A DNA stretch of 33,315 nt from CAYUJH01 sp964394585 (lineage in GTDB: Bacteria; Bacteroidota; Bacteroidia; Cytophagales; Flammeovirgaceae). Below are positions 8,155 to 16,892 of the stretch, one piece after another (within the stretch, counting starts at the first letter, position 1; each line of letters begins with the position of its first letter). A program made the position numbers and the translations under genes. Below the pieces are notes generated by a model. That model had not been told where the DNA came from. It ran no database searches and saw nothing but the letters and a program-made list of their open reading frames with translations. Where the stretch lies: NCBI GenBank assembly GCA_964394585.1, contig CAYMYI010000038.1, positions 1-33,315 on the forward strand. Direction: 5' to 3'.

Positions 8155-8190
8155 TAAAAAAATCCTCTCAAATGCCTGAGAGGATTTTTT
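8155..8190. terminator. Bidirectional intrinsic terminator between hisC and the small lipoprotein gene
   Basis: A perfect 10-bp stem (AATCCTCTCA at 8161-8170, TGAGAGGATT at 8177-8186) with a 6-base loop. A runs precede it and T runs follow it, so it can act on both strands. It sits between the stop of hisC (8131) and the stop of the convergent gene (8215). Confidence 0.9.
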
Positions 8191-8214
8191 GTTCAAATTC
8201 TTTGGAATAACTTT

Positions 8215-8670
8215 TTACTGGTTCGTCATTCTGTATTCGTAAGTTCCTTGTTCTGCAGCTGTTACGTTGTCATCTACCTTAGTAAGTTCCCAACGTAAAT
8301 TTAGGGTTGTAGCAGTAGTACTAACGGCTCCCCCTGCAATGGTAACTTGGCGCGATTGCCCCCCCGAAGTAAAGGTTACCTGCGAGCCTGAAACAGAGAA
8401 AGTACCTGAACTACCAATACTGGGTTGCTTATCGGCAGTACCCGACACTGAATAGCCATTCGGCTGGTTGTTTGCATCAAAATTGAAAGTAATGGTATAA
8501 TCTGGAGTTGGGGTGAGCGCCGCCCCATTGAACGTTGCCGAAGTAGTAGTAAAGGTTATAGAAGAGGGCTGAGGGTCAGTTCCGCCTCCGCCACCATCGT
8601 CACCACAACTTGTAAACAACATAAGACTGAATACAATTGACCAATTCAAAAGTCCAACAATTCTTTTCAT
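8215..8670 (-). CDS. Small hypothetical lipoprotein
   Basis: A predicted lipoprotein of 151 residues with no family I recognise. The signal peptide ends in the lipobox LFTSC with the acylated Cys at residue 22, followed by DDGGGGGTDP, a flexible acidic/Gly linker often seen in Bacteroidota surface lipoproteins. The rest is Thr/Ser/Gly-rich with alternating polar and hydrophobic residues, suggesting a beta-sandwich fold, ending in TYEYRMTNQ. It likely sits at the outer membrane, perhaps surface-exposed. It lies 168 bases downstream of tamB on the same strand and shares a terminator with hisC. I see no clear promoter motif upstream, so it might be read through from tamB. Confidence 0.75.
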   Translation of the reverse strand: MKRIVGLLNWSIVFSLMLFTSCGDDGGGGGTDPQPSSITFTTTSATFNGAALTPTPDYTITFNFDANNQPNGYSVSGTADKQPSIGSSGTFSVSGSQVTFTSGGQSRQVTIAGGAVSTTATTLNLRWELTKVDDNVTAAEQGTYEYRMTNQ

Positions 8671-8838
8671 AGGTTTCTGATTGAGGAGTATAACAATTTG
8701 TTTGCGAATGTATTACTTAAACAAATAGGGTACATTACTCTAGCAAGATAACTTTTTTTATAATTTCTCCTAATGTAAAAGTAGGATTAATTCTAAAAAG
8801 TATGATTGTGTAAAGGCATTACTTCATTCCTACGTGGC

Positions 8839-11800
8839 TCATTCGTTTCCGTTTTGCTTTTTATGCTTTTTTTTTCGTTTTTTCCGTGAGAAACGAAACA
8901 GGTCGGCAAATGAATTAAAACTCTTAGTATGCAATACACTTACACCAGCTGTAGAACTATTCTCAAGCCCTGTGTTAAAAGCATGTGAGTTATGTTTGTG
9001 GTACATTTTAGCACGTAAATCGCCATCGGGTTTTAATAAATACTCGATGGTCCAATCGCCAAATAAGCTCGACACATTCGTTTCATTTTTCACATTAGTG
9101 AAAGCACCATCGCGCGTGATGCGCAACCTTCCATCCATAAAACTATATGAAAGGCGTAATTGAAATGTGTTAAGTGCATCGGCATTCAGTCCATCGAGAT
9201 CCAAATCGATTTCTAAGTTTTCATCCACTTGTGATACCCAATAACTCAACTGATTGGTTAGCAATTCGCTTACACTCCCTCCTGCCGATTGGCTAATACC
9301 ACTAAAGGTTTCTTCGGGTGATAGTTTTTTTAAGATGATGAGGCTAAAAACTTGGCGATTTAGCTCTTGCTCGTCGGTTTGAATCCGCTGCTCGAATCCA
9401 GCTACGTACCCCTCGAGCGATAGCGGCACACCATTTACGAGTAGTGTTGCGGGGTAATCGCGAATATCGATATCGAAACTTACGCTGGGCTGTAGCAAAT
9501 TGCCTTTCATCCCTAGCAGTACATCTACGGGATAGCGACGACGAATTTCGGGTCGGTTTAGCAAACTGCTATCCGCCTGGATGATGGGTGCTAACGAAGC
9601 GGTTTGGGTGTAGGTGGCTGTTACGTCGAGTTCTGCACCGTAGGGGTCTCCTGACCACGAAATGCGCGAATTGGGTAACACTCCAAACTTTTTATCGATT
9701 ACGTTGAGCATGGTAAAATTGTAGGCTCCTTTCATGATTTCCACATCGCCAAACATGCTAAACTCTCCTTTGGTGTCCATAATCATTTTGACTTTGCCTT
9801 GCCCCGTTCCGCGAATGATGTCGCCGGTTTTTTTGTCGAAAATGATTTCGCAGTATGCATCCGGAGTGATTTCTATGTTGAACTCAAGCCGAAGGTTACT
9901 TATATCAACCTCCTCGTTATCAGTTACTTTTATTGTATCAGCTTCATTTTCTAAATAAGTGATAAAGTGCTGATTTTCTACGGACTCGCCTTCTAAAATA
10001 GGGATGGCGATACGAGTATTCGGAGCTGACTTTGCATTTACACTCAATAGTAATTGCTCCATAGATCCTTCGATAGCAAACTCACCGGTTGCATAAGCTT
10101 GCCCGTAGAAAAGTTCGTTATCAGTTTCTTGAGTATTCAGAACTAAAAACTGTTGCATACGGCCTTTTAAGCCGAGTGTAATTTCGTTAAGTGAGTTATA
10201 AAAAACTCCTCCATTCAGATAGGCAAACTGATTGTAGGGATCTATCAATTCAAAATCGCGTACTTCTATTTTCCCATTGCTAAAGTAGACTTGATCGTCG
10301 AATGTATAAGTGGTATTCAGGTAATTAAGAGTAAAAACTCCGTCTTCAATAAATGAAAACCCACGTAGAATCGGTTTTTGTGGAGTTCCGTTAATTCGAA
10401 TTTCACCTATGAGTTTCCCTCGTAGGTTTGAAACATTATCTTCTATAAACGGCTGCGCCATTGCCAAGTCGGCACCGTTCAGCGATAACAGCATATCGAT
10501 GGATTGGAGGCTATCGGTAGGTTGATAGCTCCCTTCAATTTCGATGATTTTCTTAGTGTTGTTGAGCAAGAATGCATCGAGTTCTAACGATTCGTTTTCT
10601 TGCGACCACTCGCCCGTAGCTTTTAAATCTCCTAAAGGGAAGTTATACAGCGATAAGCTATCCATAATAAAATTGAAATCGAGAATACGTTCTCCGTAAG
10701 GGTCTTTCACAAAAAAATCGAGGTGAGCAATGCCCTGTACATCGCCTTCTATATAATTGCTGATGAAGCCCATATCAAAATTGGTGATGTCGACTTCAAG
10801 CTGTTCGTTGGGATTTTCGGAAAGTACACCGCGTACGTGGATGGACTGCTCGCCACTAAAAAACTTGACGTCGCGAAAAAGAAGGGCAGAATCGGCATAT
10901 ACGATGACATTAGTGCCGCTGCTTCGCCAATCTTCGTTTAAAATGAGGAAGTCGGTTTCTTTCAAGTTAAGCTGATATCCTTCGGGGGTTACGTTAAACT
11001 TGCCTGCAAAATGGAGGAAATCGTCGGAATCGGCATGGGCTACTTTGCTATCGAGCCAATAATCTTTAAGTTCTTTGCGCACATTGATGGAAATTTCTTC
11101 GGTGCGTATTGTGCCGAGTTTTTGTTGAGCAGAAAGAATATCGGCAGAAGCTGTAAAATAGGTACTATCGTAGTACTTTTCTGCGTCAAGTTGGACAATC
11201 ACATCGGTTAGCTCGTAGTCGTTGGTATAGCGCAGCGTATCGGCTACGATAGAAAAGTTAAAGGTTGACACCTCTCCTCCAATAAATAACCCTTCTATTT
11301 GGGTGTTATCAGAAATGTAGAAATCGTCTGTAAATAGATAAAGCAGCTTATTGATTTCATTTATTTCAGCAGAGAAGCGAATATCTTGTGGAAGAAGTCG
11401 GGTCCGGCTCTCACTTTGGTAATAGGCTTGAGTTGTGGAATCGTTATCGATGAAATCGAGCTGATACTCTTGCAGCAATTGTAGTGCGTCAAATGTGAGT
11501 TTGTCAACTTCAAAATTGCCATATGCTTCAGCGGTCAGCAGTTCAGAGTCAATGTTTAGGAAACGCTGTGCACCTTCATTAGTAAACCCTGTGGAAATAA
11601 AGAGGCTATCGAGCTCAAATGCTTTGCCTTGGTGCTCTAAACGCTGATTTTCGATTTCGAGTACTCCCTCAATATCTTGAGGGGTTAGCCCCTTGAAGTT
11701 TGCTTTTAAAGTAGTGCTAAAATCTAACTGCGTTGGCAAGAGGTTGAGCGCATAGGTTCGAGCAGTATCAATCTGAGAGGTGAAGTTAAAGGTACTATCT

Positions 11801-13380
11801 TGAAAGTTGATATCCCCTTGTACGGTTAGTGTAAGGTTGGGGTCGTTCACTTTCATTTCCCCTTCAAAAAGGCGTTTACGCAAGTGGGTACTATCAATTA
11901 CGATATTGGTGTATTGGTAGCCGAGGACACCTAGCTTTTCGATGGAGGCATCGAGTACTAAATCGGCAGTTTCTAACAAGAAACCTGTCCCTTCTACCTC
12001 TCCTTGCATAGTAATGGTTTGGAGCACTTCGGGCATTTCGGCAAGCGCTCCTAGATCAAAATCTGCTGTGCGCAAAGTGCCCCTGTAATAATTTTGAGGG
12101 GGTTTGATATTAATGTCTGTTTCCAAAAACCCAATATCCGTTTGGAGCGCTCCGCGGGTGGTAAAATCGTGCAGAAACCCTTCGAAGGCGGCATCAAAAG
12201 AAACCTTTCCGAACTTTCGCACAATTTGGTAGGCAAACTCAGGCAGGTATTGCTGTAAATCGGGTAGGTGGAGGGTTGAGTTTTCGAAGTCGAAAGCCAT
12301 GTAGGTTTCTTCTAAATCGGGCAGACCTCGAAAAGCTACTTTGCCCTGCGCTTTGGTTTCTTCGCCAAAATCGAGGGATAGATTGCTGATGGCAAAGTCG
12401 GCAACGGTTCCTTCGAGCTTTCCTGAAATGTGAAATTCATCTTGGAAAGCCTGTAAACTAGGCGCAAGTTTTGCCAAATCGCTCATAGCAATATGCGATT
12501 CTTTCAAGTTTGCAGAAATTGTAACTTTTTCGATGAAATCGCTTAAGTCGGCTGGGGTTTCGTACGAAAAAACGAGGGAATCGGTCAGTACACTTTCGCC
12601 AATGGAGGCATATAGGTTTTGCAATTGGATAGCATGGCGATCGTACTGAAAATTGGTTCTGAACTGTGATAGCATCAGCCCCGAAGAGGCTTCGTGGCAT
12701 TGCAGGGTTTTCACTTCGCAAGAAACGGTATCGGCAATAATCCGGAAGTTACTTGCCATGCCATCTAATCGTACAATTTCAAGGTGATTAGGGTCGAATG
12801 TATCCTCCGGCTCGTAGGGTTTCCCTGCCACCTCGTAAGTAAGCGATACGTTCTCTAAAACCACCCGATTTACTTCAAAGACTAAAGGGCGCGATTGCCC
12901 CTGTTTGCTGCGGTTGCCCTTTTGCCCGAAGCCTTCGTTAATTGAGCGCACGAACCAATCTAGGTTAAGTTCCTCTCCTTTATACAATCCTATGTGCGTG
13001 CCATTTAGCAGAATTTGATCAAGAGAAATTTTAGTACTATCGTACAACGTATTGAGCTGATAGTCGATTTCGATATATGGAGCCACTGCCAAATCACGTC
13101 CGTTGGGGTCGGTAATTCGCACCTCGTGTAGGGTAATCACATCCCACCAATCGATATCTACTTCTTCAATAGAAATTGAAAAGGAAGTTTTACCCGAAAG
13201 ATACTGCGTAAGTTGTTGCGCTAAGTAGGTTTGTACGGTTGGATATTGCAGCAGCATAAAAGCGCCCATGCTCGGCACCAAAAATAAGCGCACAACATTA
13301 CTTACTATGCCGATGAGCAACCAGCGTAATTTGCGAGGAGTTAAATAATTCGATTTTTGTGCGTTCGGTTCCAATACCAA
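8839..13380 (-). CDS. tamB: TamB-like translocation/assembly module protein (DUF490)
   Basis: A very large (1513-residue) inner-membrane-anchored, periplasm-spanning protein of the TamB/AsmA-like group, implicated in outer-membrane protein assembly or phospholipid transport to the outer membrane. One transmembrane segment lies at residues about 18-45 (RWLLIGIVSNVV onward), followed by YPTVQTYLAQQLTQYLSGKT, the typical Bacteroidota TamB start. The body is repetitive beta-taco/AsmA-like sequence, and the C-terminal DUF490 domain occupies roughly residues 1030-1440 (GDVEIMKGAYNFTM, RRYPVDVLLGMKGNLLQPS). The C-terminus ends in a Lys/Arg-rich tail (RKKRKKKHKKQ). The only start just before the membrane segment is a TTG at 13380 directly after an in-frame stop; a second TTG at 13374 is possible and there is no nearby ATG. 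A minus-strand promoter motif lies at 13487-13460. Confidence 0.92.
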   Translation of the reverse strand: MVLEPNAQKSNYLTPRKLRWLLIGIVSNVVRLFLVPSMGAFMLLQYPTVQTYLAQQLTQYLSGKTSFSISIEEVDIDWWDVITLHEVRITDPNGRDLAVAPYIEIDYQLNTLYDSTKISLDQILLNGTHIGLYKGEELNLDWFVRSINEGFGQKGNRSKQGQSRPLVFEVNRVVLENVSLTYEVAGKPYEPEDTFDPNHLEIVRLDGMASNFRIIADTVSCEVKTLQCHEASSGLMLSQFRTNFQYDRHAIQLQNLYASIGESVLTDSLVFSYETPADLSDFIEKVTISANLKESHIAMSDLAKLAPSLQAFQDEFHISGKLEGTVADFAISNLSLDFGEETKAQGKVAFRGLPDLEETYMAFDFENSTLHLPDLQQYLPEFAYQIVRKFGKVSFDAAFEGFLHDFTTRGALQTDIGFLETDINIKPPQNYYRGTLRTADFDLGALAEMPEVLQTITMQGEVEGTGFLLETADLVLDASIEKLGVLGYQYTNIVIDSTHLRKRLFEGEMKVNDPNLTLTVQGDINFQDSTFNFTSQIDTARTYALNLLPTQLDFSTTLKANFKGLTPQDIEGVLEIENQRLEHQGKAFELDSLFISTGFTNEGAQRFLNIDSELLTAEAYGNFEVDKLTFDALQLLQEYQLDFIDNDSTTQAYYQSESRTRLLPQDIRFSAEINEINKLLYLFTDDFYISDNTQIEGLFIGGEVSTFNFSIVADTLRYTNDYELTDVIVQLDAEKYYDSTYFTASADILSAQQKLGTIRTEEISINVRKELKDYWLDSKVAHADSDDFLHFAGKFNVTPEGYQLNLKETDFLILNEDWRSSGTNVIVYADSALLFRDVKFFSGEQSIHVRGVLSENPNEQLEVDITNFDMGFISNYIEGDVQGIAHLDFFVKDPYGERILDFNFIMDSLSLYNFPLGDLKATGEWSQENESLELDAFLLNNTKKIIEIEGSYQPTDSLQSIDMLLSLNGADLAMAQPFIEDNVSNLRGKLIGEIRINGTPQKPILRGFSFIEDGVFTLNYLNTTYTFDDQVYFSNGKIEVRDFELIDPYNQFAYLNGGVFYNSLNEITLGLKGRMQQFLVLNTQETDNELFYGQAYATGEFAIEGSMEQLLLSVNAKSAPNTRIAIPILEGESVENQHFITYLENEADTIKVTDNEEVDISNLRLEFNIEITPDAYCEIIFDKKTGDIIRGTGQGKVKMIMDTKGEFSMFGDVEIMKGAYNFTMLNVIDKKFGVLPNSRISWSGDPYGAELDVTATYTQTASLAPIIQADSSLLNRPEIRRRYPVDVLLGMKGNLLQPSVSFDIDIRDYPATLLVNGVPLSLEGYVAGFEQRIQTDEQELNRQVFSLIILKKLSPEETFSGISQSAGGSVSELLTNQLSYWVSQVDENLEIDLDLDGLNADALNTFQLRLSYSFMDGRLRITRDGAFTNVKNETNVSSLFGDWTIEYLLKPDGDLRAKMYHKHNSHAFNTGLENSSTAGVSVLHTKSFNSFADLFRFSRKKRKKKHKKQNGNE

Positions 13381-13459
13381 TTAGTTAAGGCTATCGCATG
13401 GATAAATGAAAAAGGAGGAACTATTCGGCTATTGCGATAATGCTTTAAAGGAGTAACTA

Positions 13460-13487
13460 CAAACTTAGTGAATCCTGTATAGAGCAA
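13460..13487 (-). promoter_or_regulatory. Bacteroidota-type promoter for tamB
   Basis: Read on the minus strand, TTG (13487-13485) and TAAGTTTG (13467-13460) are 17 bases apart. This fits the TTG/TAnnTTTG pattern. It would leave a leader of about 70 bases before the tamB TTG start. Confidence 0.5.
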
Positions 13488-13608
13488 TTTAATATTATTT
13501 GCATAATTACAGGCTATAAAGGGGGAACGCAAAAGATACCGCAGTAAGAAAGTGTTGTTTTGTAATATTGCAGCTTTCTTAGTTTAACTCAACAATTTTA
13601 CGATACAT

Positions 13609-14580
13609 ATGGCACGAGTTCTTACCGGTATTCAAAGTTCAGGACGCCCGCATTTGGGGAATTTACTAGGAGCCATTTTGCCCGCCATCGAAATGTCGGA
13701 AAAACCTGAAAACGATGCCTTCTTCTTTATTGCCGATTTACACTCGCTTACTACGATTAAAGATGCAGAAGAACGCAAACAAAACACCTATGCTGTAGCA
13801 GCCGCTTGGCTTGCCTGTGGGTTCGATACGGAGCGAAATACATTTTATCGGCAATCGCAAGTAACGCAGGTGTGCGAGCTCACTTGGTACTTAAACTGCT
13901 TTACTCCCTACCCCATGTTAGCCAACGCGCATTCGTTTAAAGATAAGGCAGATCGCCTCTCCGATGTGAATGCTGGATTGTTTACCTACCCCGTGCTGAT
14001 GACTGGCGATATCATTTTGTACGATGCCGACCTAGTGCCCGTCGGGAAAGACCAAAAACAACATTTGGAAATGTGCCGCGATATTGCCAATTCCTTTAAT
14101 ACTCAGTACGGAGAGACCTTTATCATTCCCGAAGCAATTATTAACGAAAACGTGATGACTATCCCTGGAACCGATGGACAAAAGATGAGTAAATCGTACA
14201 AAAACACAATAGATGTTTTCATCCCGGAAAAACAACTTAAAAAACAAGTGATGAGCATTGTTACCGATAGTACCCCGCTCGAAGAACCTAAAAACCCCGA
14301 TACCTGCCACGTATTCAGTTTATACAAGCTACTAGCTACACCGGAAAATACCCAAGCACTTCGCGAGAAATACTTAGCAGGAAACTTTGGGTACGGGCAT
14401 GCTAAAAAAGAACTGCTCGGGCTGATCTTAGAAAAGTACAGCGAAGAGCGCCGAAAATTTGCCTATTATATGGAGAACCTACCCGAATTGGAGAAGCAGT
14501 TACAACGCGGAGAAGAAAAGGCAAATGCTATTGCAAGCCAGGTGCTCCAACGCGTACGAAATAAGCTAGGTTTTGCGTAG
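13609..14580 (+). CDS. trpS: Tryptophanyl-tRNA synthetase
   Basis: A class I aminoacyl-tRNA synthetase that charges tRNA-Trp in the cytosol. The N-terminal TGIQSSGRPHLGN contains the HIGH-like signature (PHLGN, residues 14-18), and GTDGQKMSKSYKN contains an exact KMSKS loop at residues 192-196. The segments FFFIADLHSLTT and PVLMTGDIILYDADLVPVGKDQKQHLE are standard TrpS active-site and tRNA-binding parts. The 323-residue length is normal. It is divergent from tamB across 228 bases. A weak -7-like element (TAATATTG, 13563-13570) lies upstream. dnaN follows after 132 bases on the same strand. Confidence 0.97.
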   Translation: MARVLTGIQSSGRPHLGNLLGAILPAIEMSEKPENDAFFFIADLHSLTTIKDAEERKQNTYAVAAAWLACGFDTERNTFYRQSQVTQVCELTWYLNCFTPYPMLANAHSFKDKADRLSDVNAGLFTYPVLMTGDIILYDADLVPVGKDQKQHLEMCRDIANSFNTQYGETFIIPEAIINENVMTIPGTDGQKMSKSYKNTIDVFIPEKQLKKQVMSIVTDSTPLEEPKNPDTCHVFSLYKLLATPENTQALREKYLAGNFGYGHAKKELLGLILEKYSEERRKFAYYMENLPELEKQLQRGEEKANAIASQVLQRVRNKLGFA

Positions 14581-14712
14581 CAATCTGCATGGGAGACTAA
14601 AAAATCAGTTCAAATCTTACAAAATTTCCCTATTTTTAATACTTTAAAAAGTTGATATGTATGCATGGCATACCTGCCCCCTATCCATTTTAAAGCCTAA
14701 CCGTTACATACT

Positions 14713-15837
14713 ATGAAATTCATCGTTTCCACCAGCGTTTTACTCAAGCATCTAAACGCCCTAATCGGTGTAGTACCCACCAATCCAATCGTTCCTATTC
14801 TCGATAATTTCTTGTTTGAAATCAGCGATGGAAAGTTACACGTTACTGCGTCCGATTTGAAAACTTCGATGATTTCGCGCCTGCAAGTAGAAGCCGATGA
14901 AGATGGCAGCATCGCCATTCCGGCTCGGATGCTCCTCGATACCCTCAAGAACCTTCCCGAACAACCTGTTACGTTTAATATCGATTTCAAGTCGTATACC
15001 ATAGAAATCAGTTCGGATAATGGCAAGTACAAACTCGCAGGCGAAAATGCTGCAGACTTTCCGCGTGTGCCAGAACTGGGAAGAACCGACGCGCTAGAAA
15101 TCCCCTCCGATGTGCTCAGCGCAGCGATTGGGTACACACTCTTTGCAACTAGTACCGACGAAATGAAGCCTGCCATGAACGGTGTTTACTTCGAGTTCAC
15201 CGAAAAACACACCAATTTTGTGGCATCCGATAGCCACCGTCTTATCCGTTATAAGCGAGAAGACCTTACTCCCTCGTACGATGCTTCGATGATTATCGAC
15301 CGTAAAGCGCTGAGTTTACTCAAAAATGCCCTGCCTTCCTCGCACGAAATAGTGAAACTAGAGTTCAACACTTCCAATGCTGTGTTCTCGTTTGCCGATA
15401 CTGAACTGATTTGCCGGTTAATCGATGAACGTTTCCCGGAATACCAAAACGTGATTCCGTTGAACAACGATAACCTCGTTACCATTGACCGAAAAGAACT
15501 CATTGGTTGCTTAAAGCGCTCGGCTATCTATGCCAACCGCTCTACCAACCAAGTTCGTTTCCGCATTACAGGCAACGAACTACGCATCACGGCAGAAGAT
15601 CTCGATTTTTCAAACGAGGCAAGCGAACGACTTTTCTGCGACCATGATGGCGAAGACATCGAAATTGGTTTCAATGCGCGTTTTCTTATCGAAATCCTCA
15701 ACAATCTCCCTTCGGAAAAAATAGTGTTGCAGCTATCGCAACCTAACCGAGCCGGCTTAATTGTACCTGAAGAAAACGGACAAGACGAAGATTTAATTAT
15801 GCTAATTATGCCTATCATGCTTCAGAGTTATGCATAA
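14713..15837 (+). CDS. dnaN: DNA polymerase III beta subunit (sliding clamp)
   Basis: The ring-shaped processivity clamp that tethers DNA polymerase III to DNA. The protein has the three repeated clamp domains at about residues 1-120, 125-245 and 250-374. Landmarks are MKFIVSTSVLLKHL at the start, ATDGHR-like ASDSHRLIRYKRE near residue 174, and a C-terminal LIMLIMPIML in place of the common MPMR strand. The length of 374 is normal for the phylum. It is not next to dnaA or recF, which fits the scattered replication genes of many Bacteroidota. A perfect terminator hairpin follows. Confidence 0.97.
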   Translation: MKFIVSTSVLLKHLNALIGVVPTNPIVPILDNFLFEISDGKLHVTASDLKTSMISRLQVEADEDGSIAIPARMLLDTLKNLPEQPVTFNIDFKSYTIEISSDNGKYKLAGENAADFPRVPELGRTDALEIPSDVLSAAIGYTLFATSTDEMKPAMNGVYFEFTEKHTNFVASDSHRLIRYKREDLTPSYDASMIIDRKALSLLKNALPSSHEIVKLEFNTSNAVFSFADTELICRLIDERFPEYQNVIPLNNDNLVTIDRKELIGCLKRSAIYANRSTNQVRFRITGNELRITAEDLDFSNEASERLFCDHDGEDIEIGFNARFLIEILNNLPSEKIVLQLSQPNRAGLIVPEENGQDEDLIMLIMPIMLQSYA

Positions 15838-15860
15838 CAAGCACCAATACCACATTTTAC

Positions 15861-15896
15861 AAACGCCATGAATACGTGTATTCATGGCGTTTTTTA
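15861..15896 (+). terminator. Intrinsic terminator after dnaN
   Basis: A 15-bp perfect stem (15861-15875 with 15878-15892; core AACGCCATGAATAC) with a 2-base nominal loop, followed by T residues. It starts 24 bases after the dnaN stop. Confidence 0.92.
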
Positions 15897-16011
15897 CGCA
15901 TCGCTCGCATCAGTTTTAGTAATTTTAATTTCCGCTTTAATAAATGAATATTACGAAAACACATTCCTCTAATTTTTTCTTTGTGTAACATGATACCTAA
16001 ATAAAATAACC

Positions 16012-16845
16012 ATGAACTGGACAACCGTAAAAGACTACGAAGACATCACCTACAAGAAATCGGGGAAGGTAGCACGCATTGCCTTTAACCGCCCTGAAGT
16101 GCGCAATGCCTTTCGCCCAAAAACTGTTACCGAACTGTATGAAGCATTCTTAGATGCTCGAGAAGACACTAACATAGGGGTAGTGCTACTTTCTGGAGAA
16201 GGGCCTTCCCCGAAAGATGGTGGCTACGCATTTTGCTCAGGTGGCGACCAACGCGCCCGAGGCCACCAAGGATATGTGGACGACGACGGTATGCCGCGTT
16301 TGAATATTTTAGAAGTGCAACGGCTTATTCGTTTTATGCCCAAAGTGGTAATTGCCGTTGTACCCGGATGGGCTGTAGGTGGTGGGCATAGTCTGCATGT
16401 TGTGTGCGACCTCACGCTGGCGAGTAAAGAACATGCCATATTCAAACAGACCGATGCCGATGTAACCAGCTTCGATGGCGGCTATGGTTCGGCGTATCTT
16501 GCTAAAATGGTGGGACAAAAGCGCGCTCGCGAAATATTTTTCTTAGGTAGAAATTACTCGGCACAAGAAGCCTATGAAATGGGTATGGTAAACGCTGTGG
16601 TACCGCACGAAGCGCTAGAAGCAACTGCCTACCAATGGGCGCAGGAAATCCTGCAAAAATCACCAACTTCCATTAAAATGCTCAAGTTTGCTTTTAACCT
16701 CACCGATGATGGCATGGTTGGGCAACAAGTTTTTGCTGGCGAAGCTACCCGCCTTGCCTACATGACCGACGAAGCCAAAGAAGGGCGAAATGCCTTCTTA
16801 GAAAAACGAAAACCCGATTTTTCCGATATCCCTTGGATACCATAA
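16012..16845 (+). CDS. menB: 1,4-dihydroxy-2-naphthoyl-CoA synthase (type II)
   Basis: A crotonase-fold enzyme that cyclises o-succinylbenzoyl-CoA to 1,4-dihydroxy-2-naphthoyl-CoA in menaquinone synthesis. Landmarks are CSGGDQ at residues 75-80, the oxyanion region GWAVGGGHSLH near 119-129, QTDADVTSFDGGYGS at 146-160, FFLGRNYSAQEA, and the C-terminal EGRNAFLEKRKPDFS, all diagnostic of MenB rather than a generic enoyl-CoA hydratase. D148 sits where bicarbonate-dependent (type I) enzymes such as E. coli MenB have Gly156, so this is the type II, bicarbonate-independent form as in Mycobacterium tuberculosis. The length of 277 residues is normal. No other men gene is near. The convergent regulator gene shares the terminator that follows. 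Confidence 0.96.
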   Translation: MNWTTVKDYEDITYKKSGKVARIAFNRPEVRNAFRPKTVTELYEAFLDAREDTNIGVVLLSGEGPSPKDGGYAFCSGGDQRARGHQGYVDDDGMPRLNILEVQRLIRFMPKVVIAVVPGWAVGGGHSLHVVCDLTLASKEHAIFKQTDADVTSFDGGYGSAYLAKMVGQKRAREIFFLGRNYSAQEAYEMGMVNAVVPHEALEATAYQWAQEILQKSPTSIKMLKFAFNLTDDGMVGQQVFAGEATRLAYMTDEAKEGRNAFLEKRKPDFSDIPWIP

Positions 16846-16851
16846 AATAAT

Positions 16852-16885
16852 AAACCCCTTCGCGTTTTACGAAAGGGGTTTTGTT
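16852..16885. terminator. Terminator between menB and the PUL regulator
   Basis: AAACCCCTT (16852-16860) pairs with AAGGGGTTT (16873-16881); the stem can be extended towards the loop with one bulged A. A short T-rich run follows. It lies between two convergent stops (16845 and 16893) and could serve both. Confidence 0.8.
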
Positions 16886-16892
16886 TTCTTTC

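Noticed and set aside
8834..9163. 109-codon plus-strand frame opposite the 3' end of tamB
   Set aside because: It is Phe/Arg-rich low-complexity sequence produced by the Lys-rich tail of TamB on the other strand.
13341..13532. 63-codon minus-strand frame overlapping the tamB start, considered as a lost N-terminus of tamB
   Set aside because: Its sequence does not resemble a TamB N-terminus, and the tamB frame already holds the full membrane anchor.
14697..15176. 159-codon minus-strand frame opposite dnaN
   Set aside because: It is a Ser-rich shadow of dnaN with no recognisable domain; dnaN is certain.
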